64,000 bases of DNA from Rostratula benghalensis (lineage: Eukaryota > Chordata > Aves > Charadriiformes > Rostratulidae), in the NCBI GenBank assembly GCA_013399305.1, contig VXAI01000068.1:1857141-1921140 (forward strand), read 5' to 3'. A program made the translations under genes and the position numbers. Positions 24,111 through 37,460 of this stretch are shown here, piece by piece (position 1 is the first letter of the stretch; the number at the start of each line of letters is the position of its first letter). The notes beneath the pieces were generated by a model. The model had not been told where the DNA came from. It worked only from the letters and a program-made list of their open reading frames with translations, and ran no database searches.

Positions 24111-27100
24111 ACCTCAGACCTTGACAACGGAACACACTTACTCATCTGTTCTAGAGTAAGAGCATTCTGAATTGCTTACACAGACCTCCAGGATTTATTC
24201 CCTCAAGAAGGAAAACGTGCTGTCGTGATACAACAGACACAACGCAGCACCTGGCTTAATGCAGGGTGGGAAGGGCCTCCAGGGATAAGGGTGATACCAG
24301 AGGGCTCTCTACAACAACCCAGCACCACTTCCACTCATGGAGGATTCTAACCTGTCACCAATGCACTCTCCTTTAAAAGTTACAAGATACAGCTTACCTT
24401 TATATTTTCTCAAAGTTCAAACAAATGAACCGGTAGGAAAGCTGTTGGAATTTAAGAGTTATGAATACAAAAAGATCAAACTCAGATTTGAGGTGACAGT
24501 GGCCAACTCCAAGATGCACAAAGCTCTCAATTACATAAAATGAATACGAAGTAAAAGAAAACATTAATTTTTGGATTCCCCTCATGGTCATCTGTGACCC
24601 AGTTATTTCACACTCTCAGTGCAATATTTGTTTTAACAATCTGAATTTGTCTAACCTGTAACTCACATCATGGTTTTATCTATCAGTCTTTTTTTAAAAA
24701 TGCCAAGAGAGACAAATAGACTGGAGATACTTTGTACTGGCAATTAATATCTCAGATGTGAAGAAGAAATATGCATTTTGCTGTGGCAAAATAGTTGGCC
24801 AAACAAACAGCTCCTTAGCTGCTATCAGAAACCCTAAATGTAAAGAAAAATCAGTGGCAATTACTCTTCTTACATTGCTGTAGATTAAATGTAATTTCAA
24901 TGCACTTAACGACCATTTTACATTGTTAGAGCTCTGCTCTGTTCCTTAATTGTAAATAAAAGCAATACCTAATTGTTCCAAATGCTTTTTCAATTTAAAT
25001 TAGTAATTATCTCTTCTGGGGAGCTAATTAATGCAGCAACACAAAAGAGATGAACATGTACTTTCTTTTGCTGCAGAATAACCAGTCCTCAGATTTAATG
25101 AAAATTATTCCACACTCATGCTGAATCAGGAAAGGAAGAGCAAGGCAGTTTTGATTGCACTCCACCTCCTATAGCGTTGCTGACTCTCAGGATTTTCTTG
25201 CACCTAAGGTATCCTCATGTTTTTCTTTAGGCCACAGCTGATGTAATTCTGGGTCAGCATGTGACCTTTTGGGAGGAAAGCTTGCCCATGTGACTTGGGT
25301 GTATCCTGAAGACGCAAAAACAAGAAGTCGAACAAAAAGAACTTCGTAAGTATGGCAGCTTCAAATTCTCATGATTTCAGCAAACCTCATGATGCTTTGA
25401 AGGCTGACTTATGGGCAAGGGAGGAGAAGCTTACGCTTGCGGTTGGCAGTGCTGCTGTTATTTTAGAAATAATAGCATCAGAAAGCTACTTTGAGAAAAT
25501 CTAGCACTCTCAGCCAACAAAGAAGCAAAGTACCTTGCCTTGCAGAACCCTCAGAACAGCAGAAAGTGAACAGATCTCAAGATGAGCCCCCTGTGGGGTC
25601 CCTTTCTCTAAAATACCTTCTGCCCTGGTATTTCCACTCTTGCTGAAATGGATCTGGGGAGCTCACATGGACCCATCAGAGTCGTACTTACAGAAACTAC
25701 TGAGTTTATTTTTAGAGTCAGGACAGAGCATTTCCTATTTCCTAATAAAATCTGTCTTGGAAGCTCTAGATTTCAGGATAGTGTAGACCCAGAGAAGTCC
25801 CTCCATTCTCCCTTCCTCTTCCAGATGGAGAGGATAATACACATACACAAATGGACATCCTTACTTGCAGATACAGAGTATGCAATTAGCCCCAAATGAT
25901 TACTGTTTCACCCCAGACTTCACACACAGAATACCCCTTGCCTCTAAACTAAACTGCCATTATTAATGACTTTTTGTATCAGGCTCACAATTTTTTTTTC
26001 AGTTTTGTCTGCAAGAAGTTTTCAGTTGCCCTCTAAGTGAAACAATCTAAGTATTTTTAAGCAGCTGAGTTGCGCATCAAGAAACAAGAATTGTAAATAA
26101 GGAAGTAGTTTGACTAGTGCAGAAGATTGATACAGCACCTGACAGCTTTCATTACGTAAATCTAATTTATTTCAGCAAACAAGTGACTGGAATCATGCAT
26201 CATTTCTGAACGAGCTGACCCTCAGGTTTACATGGTTGGCTGATACGGGTTTGAAAACAGGAAGCTCCAGCTGTAACATGAGTGACCCAGACAGCAAAGA
26301 GCTAGACACCAAACTAAATTGGAAGGCAGGAAGTCAAAGTTCATGCTCATACCACAAACAATACAAAAATAATAAAGTTCCTCTGAGATACATTTGGCAA
26401 AGCCAAATGTCATTGTGAGGCATAAAATATAAAAGAATTTATAATATAAATGTTTACAGAAAAACAGAGCAAGGAATTGCTGATAAATTACCAACAGCAT
26501 TCCAAAGACCTAATCTATCTGCATACATTTTCATAAACATTATATGTCCACTATAAACTGACCACCAGCTCTAACAGTATCCCTAACTCCCCAAGGTTCT
26601 GTTGACTAGTTCATTCAAAAGCCTTGGGCTTTGATTCTCTTTATTCTTTGGGTTCCTAAGCTTTTAGTTCCCTCTGAGCTCCCAGCATGCTGGTTGAGTC
26701 CCTGCTCCAGCAGCCACTTTTTTCCTGGTCCTCTGACACTCACTTTTTACTCCTCTAGGGACCTGCTTTTCAGCACGTTTGATCTCTAGAGTATTCCATG
26801 GGCTCAGAGCAAGTCTTTACAGAACCCATCCAGAAACATCTCACATCCTGTTTGCATCAGAGCTCTCCAACGATTTCCCCAGCAGCTGTACTTGGTCTAT
26901 CACTGTCACCTTCTGGGGACCCCATTTCTACACAAATGGTGTATGAAAAGTACATTTGCCTACAGCTGAGGGAAGTTTTCATTTTAGAGACAGAATCAGC
27001 TGGTACAGAAGAAAGCCTAACAGCTAACATGGGTACTAGCTCTGCAAATCGGGAATAACACTGCTGAAGCAAATGAGTCCTGAGAGATTGACATCAGAGC

Positions 27101-28075
27101 AGCTGATGGAGCCAAGATCTAGATCTACACAGATGCCTAAAAGCAGGAGCTTGAATCTACACCAGTGGTGCAGCAGTTACACTCAAATTTTCCTAAGCCC
27201 ACTCTGCAGGAAATAATAGAAGTTTTTCATTTCAGTTCATTCAGTCTACATTTAATTAATGTGGGAATATAATTCATCCCTAGACTCCATCCAAGGTAAA
27301 CTGTCTAATCACCAGCTATTTATTCCAACTTAATTTTATGACTCCTCTGCATCCTGGTGTTGTCACCAACTACCATATTCTAGGATCTGTCCCACAGCCT
27401 TGAAAGCCAATTTCTGCCTCTCTCTCCCCAGGAATAACTATTGTCCTCCTTATGCCTACAGAGAAAAAAGGATCAACCTCAACTGCACCCTATATATCCT
27501 ATATAAAATACTTTTTCTCTGCAGAACTGAAGGCACTATAGTCTGCAGACACAACATTGTCTGAGAAGGTAAGATTTTCATTGTCACACATCCGCAATAG
27601 ATCACAGCTGATCTAATACTTTATTTTACCACACAAACAACTCTGGTATTTTCCACAAATCTTGCTCAGACGATATTTTCTCTCAAGTTCCTTTTTCATC
27701 TTGTTTGACGTTTTGCCTTCCAACTTCTTCTGTTTATTCCTTTGCTGCCTTTATTGCAATGAATCTCAAAAACATGTTATACCCTGTTAAAAGAACGGCA
27801 ATCTTTCTAAAATTCCCAACCAAGTCAGTGCTCAGCTTACACACATACTAATGACCTACTGAAGCCCGGGGGGTTTCAGCACATCCATACACACACAATA
27901 AGTCCTGTTGAATTAATTTCCATTTATGCACGTGGAGAAACTCTTTTAAATTGCAACATAGGAGAAAGGGAAAACTTAAACAGGAAAGACTGAAATAAAA
28001 CACAAGGTTTTTTTTAAAAAGTCTCCTATCTACTGAATAACTCTTTTTATCTTCGTAGTGGCAATTTCTGTATAT
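24111..28075. other. Intergenic, no gene seen
   Basis: AT-rich single-copy DNA. A stretch at 24920-25050 is dense in TAATTA/TAATTG homeodomain-type cores and is raised as a finding. The frames at 25648-25899 and 26798-27058 have no recognisable domain. Confidence 0.55.
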
Positions 28076-28122
28076 AAAAACAAAAACAAAAACAAAACCA
28101 AAAACAAAACAAACAAAAAAAG
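28076..28122. repeat. (CAAAA)n A-rich repeat
   Basis: About 47 bp of imperfect CAAAA/CAAAAA units followed by an A-run. Confidence 0.9.
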
Positions 28123-31100
28123 AAGGTTTTAACACTTGAAACCCCAGAAAAGTACTGTAAATTCACCTGACAGCTACCACTACTGCAAACCACATGAATC
28201 CAAAAGTTTTCCAAAAGCTTTCTTTCTGCTAATTGTAGTGGATTACACAGAGGCCATTATCACATGCCACCATCATTATTAACAATTTTATTCACAACAG
28301 ATGACAAATTACTTCAAGGAAATGCAAAAAATACAATAATAGTAACTGGAATTCCTTTTGTCATCAATATTTTGTAAACAAAAAATTAAAAGGCCCATGG
28401 GATAAGGTCTGCCCTTTGAAGATAATCTAGCATTTTGCAGTCTGAAACTTTGCATATTAATCTTAAAATGATGGATTTATTCCTTAAAGACAATTTTACT
28501 GCCACTATTTACTATTAATTTTGCTAGGACAATTACTGTACCGCAGTCTTCTGTGATGCAATAGAGTGGTGGAGAAACACAAGGCAGTTGTGAGCCAATT
28601 TAAAGTGCGAGATAACCGTGTACCTGCACGTACATTGATCTGTAGTGAAAATACAGCTGTGCAAATCTCTGAAAACCAAACACATTACTCTTAAATTGGG
28701 TATTTGAAGACTAGCAATCATTTTAAAGATCCAGGTGTTCAGACTGAGCTTCAAATGTGAAAAATCTAGGGATAGAATGTAGTGGCTATCATCACATTTG
28801 CTGCACAGTATTAAGGTAAATTAATATGCTGGGAAATAGCTCAGTAAAGTATTCAGGCCAACTTAGTTTATCCCAATTAAATGCTAGATTTGTACTCTTC
28901 AATAAATAAAAATAGTAGAGTTTCTAAGGTTTCTGGTATTTTTACAGTACTTTAAACCTGTCTTCTACATGATTCCACTTAAGGTAAAAAAGCCTACAAT
29001 CTTGGAGGGGGAAATGAAAAAAAGTGTCAAAATGGATAAATGGATTTAATGACAGGTTTATATTTACTTATTTTTGGTGTTTTTACGTTTTGCAACCTAA
29101 ATTGTGACACAGCTTCAATTTGTTTCCTCACTCAAGTAATTTAAGTTGCAATACTGTTTCCTGAATTTGCAATTTGAATTGGCTCATTCTTCTCCCCAGA
29201 CTCATCTTTCTTCTTCATAGTGGAGGTTTACAAAATCAGTCAAATATGCCTTATCTGTGTCCCAGATTAGATCAGTGAGAATTAGTACAGAAAGTTTTGT
29301 ACCTTACCTGGTTTGGCATAAAGAGATGAGAAGGGTTTAGGAAGGGAAAATAATTATTATGCTCTGTGTTGAATTGTGATGATAGGTTACTAAGCACTTC
29401 AGGAACAACAAAAAAAAGCTCCTTTTGTTAGATAAATTAGGAATTCTAATGCTATTCTAGTACGGTCAGCATTTTCTAATCTAATCCTGATGTTGTGATT
29501 CTAGAGATGTGTTGGCACTAAGTGCATAGGACATGTAACTTGAGTTACAGGGATTGACATTACACCACAAAGGGCCTTGGTTGAGCCCTGATGGCTACAG
29601 AGAGTAGATTCATTAAAGTTCTTTCAGAGTCATTGCATATAGTACTCTGTATGAATATAAATACTTGATTTCCTCTCATACATGAGCAGGATGTCTTAGA
29701 CATAATTCAGTATTGTTGTCTATTTAAAGGCAGGCTTTTAAACATATAGATACAAGCTAAGATACCACATACAGGTAGATACATCATATAGTAAGATTGA
29801 TTATCTATCCTCAAGCATGCACATACAGTATGGCTTATTATTTATCCATATACATGCAAGTGTATTTACATACACCTACTTTAGACCATTGATGGCTGTC
29901 AGCTTTTGTAATGTTTCAGAAACGCAATTAATATTAGTCTGCTACCTCCAGTGCATAAATTATCGTAACAAATTCCATCTCAACAGAATGTTCAGATTTC
30001 AAGTCAGGGGTTGTATTAGAGGCCACCTGCAGTCACTTCTCACTACAAGCCTTGGGCCTCTCAGTGGCAAAAAAATTCACATTTTGAGATCAGAAAGTTC
30101 ACTCTGAGGTCTTTCCACCTCCACACCCATGTCCTGGGGTCTGCAAACTCCTGTAAGAAAGCGTCAGCCCTGTAATACAGGGCACTTCCCATGCAGGACA
30201 TGCTAACAGAGTAGGCAGCCCCTTTTTTTGATTCTTAAGGTTTTTTCTCCTATGAACCAGCCTGATTTGAACCCAGCATCTTCAAACGATAAAAACATGC
30301 CCATCCATCCCTTGACCAAATGGAGAGATTCCATAACTAGCAGATGTGCAAACAAGGCCTTAGTGCGTTTTACTGATATGTTCCCCGGTCTCTCAAAATG
30401 CTGCTCTCCAGGAACTAGAATCACAGCAGTTCATACGGCTTGAAGAATACTCTCAGGCAAAGTGTAAATCTTTATAGTAGTGCAAGAGGCCAGCTATAGG
30501 TTTGCCTGCTCAAAATAATGGGAATAGGTACTTTTCCATGCACTGAACAGCAACAGTGGAAGCTTTAGGTGTGCATATGTATAAATCATGAAGAAAATAA
30601 AGTCTGGGGGCATTTTTAATGAGTTGAACAGCCTTGCCCAATTTTTTCCCTTATGTAAAATGAATAAACATCCAAGTACACACATGCACTGCTGATTTGT
30701 TTTAAGTTTTTGACCACAACTATTCTTCCTTATTTTATTTCTCTCTGTATCCTTCCCCATAATGAAATTGTATAGACATCTTTGTTAACTTTAACAGAAA
30801 ACAGTGGAGGTCTGCTTCTGCTGTTGTATCTGAAGTGGAATAGACTATTCCTGGGCATAGGTACAGCAGTAAGCACACTTCACAGCTGGCTTCAAATGCC
30901 AGCAAAGGCCACTCAGACAAACAGAGAGAATGAGCAGAAATGTGAAGCACTAAGTATTTCAGAGCAATGCGTAGACAACAGCAGCAGTATGTTATTTTGC
31001 TCCAATTTGAGACTGAAGTGCTTTCAGTAGACAGAGTTTGGAGCTGCTCTTTTTCAAGAACAGGGAGAAGAGTTTGTAGAAGTTGTTAAATCAGAAGAGC

Positions 31101-31965
31101 TAAGCTCTCCAGGAATAGAGGAAAAGATCAGATGTGTCCAACAGTTCTTCACATGTGCCGTACCCATCAAAGGAAGAGGAGGCCCAACCTGCCAAGCAAA
31201 TGTTTTATATTGAGCTGGAGGGTTCCAAATGTCTCACAACGGTGTCAGATAAACAAAAGGAGACCCAAGAAGGTGACACTCTCACTCATGTGTTGCTTCT
31301 GTTTCGAAGATGAGTGACAGACAAAGGATTTTCCCCCATTTAACAACAAAAAGAAATTTCAGACTACTCGAGCTAGACGTCTATGCAAAATCTCAATGTC
31401 ATGCTAAATATTTTCTACAATAAAGTGTAAAGATGTATTTTGGATGTAAAGAGAAACTCAATCAAAATAGCATAAATTATGCTTCCAACAGTAACTTGTC
31501 AGAAGAAAACCAATAACACAGTAAGAACATTTAAGTAATTTTATTAAATATTAAACTTTACTGACCACAGAGTTTGTCCACTTATCAGATTAATTTCTTT
31601 TCTGCTAGAAACAGTTGTATCAGATATTTATTGATTGGTCAATGGCAATTTGGGGCACATTTATTAAGTGTAATAAATATGCATTTAGTTTCATGCAAAA
31701 TAAGTATCCATCTCCCCAGAAGAATAATGAGATGGCAAAATTAGAAAACAAGAGACAACTGACAGAATATCAATTTTATCTGTGATCAATATTGATTTAC
31801 AATACAGTTGAACAGCTGCCACTTGCTTTACAACAGTTAAAACTACTTAAAAGCACCAGCCAGAGCCTGTCTCATCATCCCCAGGAGCAAGTGGGACAGG
31901 CTGGAGGACATCCCAGAGCACCAGGAAAGTGAGTGGTGGAGGCAAGGACTGAGGTCAGACTGGGA
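28123..31965. other. Intergenic, no gene seen
   Basis: AT-rich single-copy DNA with no recognisable repeat. A stretch at about 31600-31710, holding a TTGATTGGTCAATGG motif and ATGCAAA-like octamer cores, may be a conserved non-coding element, but nothing here proves it. Confidence 0.5.
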
Positions 31966-32165
31966 CATCATAGAATCATAGCATGGTTAGAGCTGGAAGG
32001 GACCATAAAGACAGGGCAGAGAGGTTGGAACTCTAATCTTTTAGGTCCCTTCCAATTCTAACCATGCTATGATGCCCTGGGCAGGGGCACCTCCCACTAG
32101 ACCAGGTTGTTCAAAGCCTCCCCGAAGTCCCTGTTCAGCCCAGGCATGGACCTGGCTCAGCGGTG
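31966..32165. mobile_element. Nested CR1 fragments in opposite orientation
   Basis: A minus-strand CR1 3' end (CATAGAATCATAGCATGG then AGCTGGAAGGGACC, 31966-32004) is followed by a plus-strand CR1 3' end (GAGGTTGGAACT, GGTCCCTTCC, ACCATGCTATGAT; about 32020-32073). From about 32074 the sequence resumes as minus-strand CR1 interior (GGGCAGGGGCACCTCCCACT, then AGACCAGGTTGTTCAAAG). A short + strand CR1 tail thus seems to sit inside a - strand copy. The two tails form an inverted repeat: 31977-32004 pairs with 32044-32071 with 26 of 28 bases complementary and a 39-base loop. Confidence 0.75.
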
Positions 32166-32330
32166 GCCGTGGTTGGGCAGGGCAGGGCAGGGCTGTGGTG
32201 GGGCTGGAGGCAGGCACCTTACAGCACCACCCATGCAAGGATGGATGGCCCTGGGTGGGGCTGAAGTGGGGTCCTGTGCCATGGGTGGGGTGGAGGAGGT
32301 CTTGTGGATGCTGATAAGGGCCATTAAGGG
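32166..32330. other. GC-rich island inside AT-rich DNA, with a G-quadruplex motif
   Basis: G-rich + strand sequence with many GGG and GGTGGGG runs beside the nested CR1s. It contains a perfect GGGCAGGGCAGGGCAGGG motif at 32175-32192. The open frames on both strands reflect base composition, not a gene. Confidence 0.6.
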
Positions 32331-35300
32331 CTATTAGTGCCCCTGGTGCTCTGACGGTAAGTCAGTAAGACATGTCTAGTGAAATAAAAAATACAGTAAT
32401 GTTCATCTCCAACAAGAAATTTCTATGGCAAACAGGACTCAGCAGAGGACAGACCTAATCATCATCAGAAGATCCATTTTGATAGACCTACAGACTGGCA
32501 TTGGGAAAGTTGCTAAACATATTTCCATAGGGTTTTTTAATTTCTCTAAGTAAATGGATTAAGGGAGAAGTCAGCCCAGGCAAAGGCTAGAGCCTCATCA
32601 GAGCCTGGACATAAACAGGAAGCCTGTAAAAGCTGAAATGAAAGGAATCAAAAAGCTGGTTTATATATTACTGAGCAAATTGTTTCTTTTGATGAGTATA
32701 AAAATTTTCCTAATTTGAACAATATTCCTTATACTTCCCTACTATATTTAAGTCTACTGACTACCATAAAGTTACTGTAAATTTAAACTCATGTGAGACA
32801 GAAATCAGACGTTAGTACAAATGTTCTTGCTCTGTAAATCAGCAAATTCCCCCCTCTACTAAAAGTGAGATTTCACAGTCAATTTAAGCTGATCTAAGAC
32901 TGCACTGCTCCTGAACAGGGCAATCCAACTTCCTTTTATCTCCAGCTGCGTGTTCCCACCACTTCCCTTGTGTGGGCTCTAGAGATCATACAGCCAGAGG
33001 ATAAACAAGATCAGCTCACTGATCCTACTGAAAACTAACACTGAAAATACTAAAGTTTTTAGCCACTACCAAGAGAGTTGAAAACACCCCTTTCAGTGAC
33101 AAACTACAGTTAATCCTCCCAAAAATTGTTTGTGATACCCCAGCATTAGACAGAAAGTGAGTTGAATAAAAAAAAATTATTAAAAATTGAGCAAGAAGTA
33201 AGACAGTACAAAATTTGCAGTTTCTTACAAGCAAATACAGTATTTTAAAACAACAATTTTTATTCCGGTTTAGAAAACCCCCTAGTCTATACAGATCCTA
33301 ACGTACAAGAAGTGAACAGTTAAAATGAAACAAATTACAGCAAAACACTCATTTTGAGAAATGTATTTTAAATCTACAAATAGTTAGCTCACATGAGAAA
33401 CATAATCCAAGGAAAGAAATCATCTTTAAGAAGTTAATTTCCTTTTCCTTTTTTTTTACTATTTTTCTTACTTGATTGTTTTACTTTTTTATGCATTTTT
33501 AAACTGGTATTGGAATTTTTAATTTGCATTTTTTTATCAGGTATTTGTTGCCTACCCTCCTTTAAAGCAATTAGGAAGATCTTCTTTCCCCCTTTCCCGT
33601 CTTTCATGTTTGTTAGATTTTATCTGTGTGGTATGGTGATAATCAGCATACTGTTCCTTTCTGATGTTTATTTCTTGCTGCTTCTGGTTTTATCTATCAT
33701 CTAAAGTGTGTTGCAACAGAGAAAGTGTTTCTTCTATGGCAGCTAAAGATACAGCAATAGAATAATTTTAAAAAAAAGAGGTTGTTCTAATTAATTTATA
33801 CCATTATGAAGAGGTTTAATGCTTACATTAGAGAACGGACAGGTAATATGGATAACTAACATCGCCCTAGATAAAAAGAACTTAATTAATAATATGAAAA
33901 TATTTGGTTGAGTTCTGAATTTCCAAAAAACATCAAGCTCAGAAATAGAATTGCCTTAATTTTTTGCTCTATTCTGATGCTTGCATTGTATAAACATATA
34001 TTTTTTTTATCTATATATAGTGCTTGTAAGGATGATAACCCATCTGATGAGGTATATACGCAGGTGGAATCCCCCCAAAAAAGCTACTAAGAATTTCCAA
34101 GTCTCCACGTGCAGTCAACAGTAACACGGGCATCTATGAAGCTTATAAAACAAGGTTTTTATTGCAGGCATAATTTTCATGATGTAGGTTTACAAAGACA
34201 AGTAAATGTCTTTACTATAGGACTTGTGAAAAACAGTCAAAACAGTAACATTTGGTTGATACAGACCTAAACTCAATTTGAATTGAGGACTTAAAAGCCT
34301 TAGACAATCTGTCCATTACTAATCTCTGTAATATTTGACTTCTTAATGTGTTACTCTTTTTAATGTTATTAACTGGATCATTAACAATTGCTTGTATGTG
34401 TAGCTTTACCTCTGTACATTGATTTGTATTTTTATACATTAGCACCCATTCAGACGTGCAAAAAATCATGCAGTATTTGTAGATTATAGCAGTTCTACGC
34501 ACAGAGAAGTAGATAAGAGTGGATCGCCATCAGCAGGAGTTGTAAACCTAAACTCTATTTAAACAGGAGGTTTTTATGGTGCCCTCCCAAATCAACAGCT
34601 GGGGCAAAAAGATTAAGTTCTGCAGAATGGGCAAGAGTCATCTGCACACAGACAGGTTAAGTTATTAAAAATGGGATAAGCTGTCCTTTAGGTTGATTAT
34701 GGCCAGACTGGAGTCCTGGGAGATTACTCAGTGACTCGGTAAACTCACTAAATGTGACAAGATGCTAAAACACTAATGGTTTCTATTCTGACCTTTTCTA
34801 CTCTTTATTTTTTTGTCTGTTTTTTTATCATGTAACCTCTTAGGGAAGGAAATATTGCCTTCTTTTATGTTGGGAAATTGACCATAACATTGCAGACACT
34901 ACCCAAACAAAGAGCAACTATAATAATAACAAAAATAGGAGGAGGAGGTTTACTTGACCCCATACCAGCAGTCCCCTAAAGACTCCTATCAAACTCAATG
35001 GAATTGTAACCTGGCTTATTGCTTAAGTAAAATTGCCTGCAGTTAATTGCACGGATATAATTAATGCTATCAAATTTTACAACATGAAAGATTGCTAGGT
35101 GATCAAGGAATAATTGAATTTCTTTTTGGAGAGAGTCACATGTGATAGTTAATGTAGCCATTTAAAAATATATAAATAAGTACCTTTTGTCTTTTCCTGA
35201 GATGAAGTTAAAGAGTCCTGTTCCTGCCTTCATAACCTTCAATATGACACTGACAGGTAAATCTCTGGTGCCTCCATCTCATAATCTGGAAAAGAGAGAG

Positions 35301-37198
35301 AATGGTTTGCTTCTCAGAGCATTTGGATATATACAAATAAAATGCTGCATAAGAGTTCAATACCATTAATACACTTTTTCTCCACTGAATAAGGTGTCAA
35401 AGCAAAACCTTTCCCTTTGATCTTGTTTGCTGCAACATGCCTTCTGCCAGCCCTCAACAACACATTCTAAGGAGTGTATGATAAAAAGGTCAATGTAGTG
35501 AAACAAACTCCGCAAATATCTCATTCTCCCTAGATTTAATTATGATTAATCTTCTCTACTGTGATAACATTTTTTAACCTTTATAATTTTACAAAGTGCT
35601 TGTAACAGATTCTGTTAGTCTCTCATATTTCATGCTACATAGTTCCATTTATCTCCCATCTATGAAATACAGAGCAAGCATGACATTTCATATTTTAGAA
35701 ACTTGCAGTATTACACAAGGAACACCACCTTCCTGTATCATTAATGCCAACATTATGATTCAGACCCAAGTCTTTCTTTTAGGTTAATTTATTGCAGTGA
35801 TAAAGCAAGTTCTTTGATTGCTTCTAGTGTTTTATACAACAGTGTAAAGAACTGAAAAATATAACATCAAGACTTCAGTTATTCTTAAAATTCTGCTTAT
35901 ACTTCCATGGTCTTACATACGTGATATTGGCATCAGCTATGAAAAACATCCGCTTTGTGACTACTGGTGGGGCACCCCACTGAGGTTGGTTTAACTTTTG
36001 TTGATCCTTATGGGTATTTGATATATCAGACAGTAAAACAATCTATTTTTTAGAACTGTCAGAATCTCTCCTCCTTAATTAAGGGGGATCTTGCTGTAAG
36101 TTGCACAGAAAATACATATTATAAAAGAACATAGTCTCTGCAGCAAAAAAAGAAGCTGTGAGCATATAGGAAAAGAGAATATATGTATTAAATAAGCAAC
36201 TGCTATTGAAAACACTGTCATAAATCAGTAAGCAGATGCAATGGTATCTTTGGCCAAAGTGGTATTTGCAGCTCTGTTAGTGGCCTGTGGAACTGTGTCC
36301 CCCCCTGCAAGCCAGAGAACTTTTCTTGGGGAAAACTGTCATAGTTCAGCACTTCAGTGAGGGGTTTTGGTTTAGTTCCTGGGAAAAAGAGATTTGACTC
36401 CACATGACTCTTTCTCCCACAGGCCAGCTTTCAGTTTCATTTCTGACTCCAGACAGCACTAGTAATCAAATTTAGAAAACTGATATAAACTGAGTGAAAG
36501 GTCATCTGTTAGGTTTGATAGTTTTCTCACTGAAAAATGCATGCTTTTTTACATGTCAAGCATGTATCTGGTAAATTAATACTAATATTAACAATTCTAA
36601 ATGCCCAGATGCAGAAAATTTGAGAACAAGTTTTTCGCATCAGACCAAAATCACTGAAAGCTTCTTAATTTCAGCTGGTGCTGATTCAGGCTGGTTTATG
36701 CTAGGATTTGAGATTTTGAAATATCATTTTTTATTACAAATTGTGACCTTATAGGACAATCAAGACTAGTATCATCAATGATAATAATAAATGCAATTCT
36801 GAAATATTAAAGTATAGTTGAACCCAGAAATACTTATTTTGTGTTGAGCATGTTCAGTAGAATTTTACCTTAGTAAAGCTATCAAAAGTGGCTTACAAAG
36901 CTGATTTTTTAAAAATGGAATAAATCAGTGGAGCTTCATTCCCCAAAAGGCTCCTTAAATAGAAGGCTTGATTAAATGAAAGTTAGTTAATGACTGCAAA
37001 AAATATCTTTCAAGAAAGTATTGAGTCCATGATGAAATAACCTGGCAAGATCCTGAGAAATATATATTATGGAAGACTCAAAGGCCTATGGATAGATCAA
37101 GATTTCTCAATCACTCCAGTAGCACAGAAAACAGAAGGAAAACTACTAGTGAAGGAGACTTTTGAAAGGCACTTGACATTTTTACCGTGAAGCTAGGG
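32331..37198. other. Intergenic, no gene seen
   Basis: AT-rich single-copy DNA with no array, coding block or recognisable transposon. Confidence 0.55.
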
Positions 37199-37460
37199 GA
37201 TCATAGCATCATAGAATCATTCAGGTTGGAAAAGACTCTTGGGATCATTGAGTCCAACCATCAGTCCTACTCTACAAAGTTCTCCCCTACACCATATCCC
37301 CCAACACCACATCCAAACCACTCTTAAACACATTCAGGGATGGGGACTCAACCACCTCCCTGGGAAGCCTATTTCAGGGTCTGACCACTTTTTCTATGAA
37401 AAATTCTTTCATGTTCAGCCTAAACCTGCCCTGTTGCAGCTAAACCTACCCTGTTGCAGC
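37199..37460 (-). mobile_element. CR1 LINE 3' end of a different subfamily, minus strand
   Basis: The + strand starts with ATCATAGAATCATTCAGG, then TTGGAAAAGACTCTTGGGAT, then CATTGAGTCCAACCATCAG. This is the reverse complement of the older CR1 type whose tail reads TTGGAAAAGACC rather than TTGGAAGGGACC. Similarity continues through GGATGGGGACTCAACCACC and CCTGGGAAGCCTATT to about 37440. At the right end a 20-bp segment is duplicated in tandem (37421-37440 and 37441-37460, one mismatch). Confidence 0.85.
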
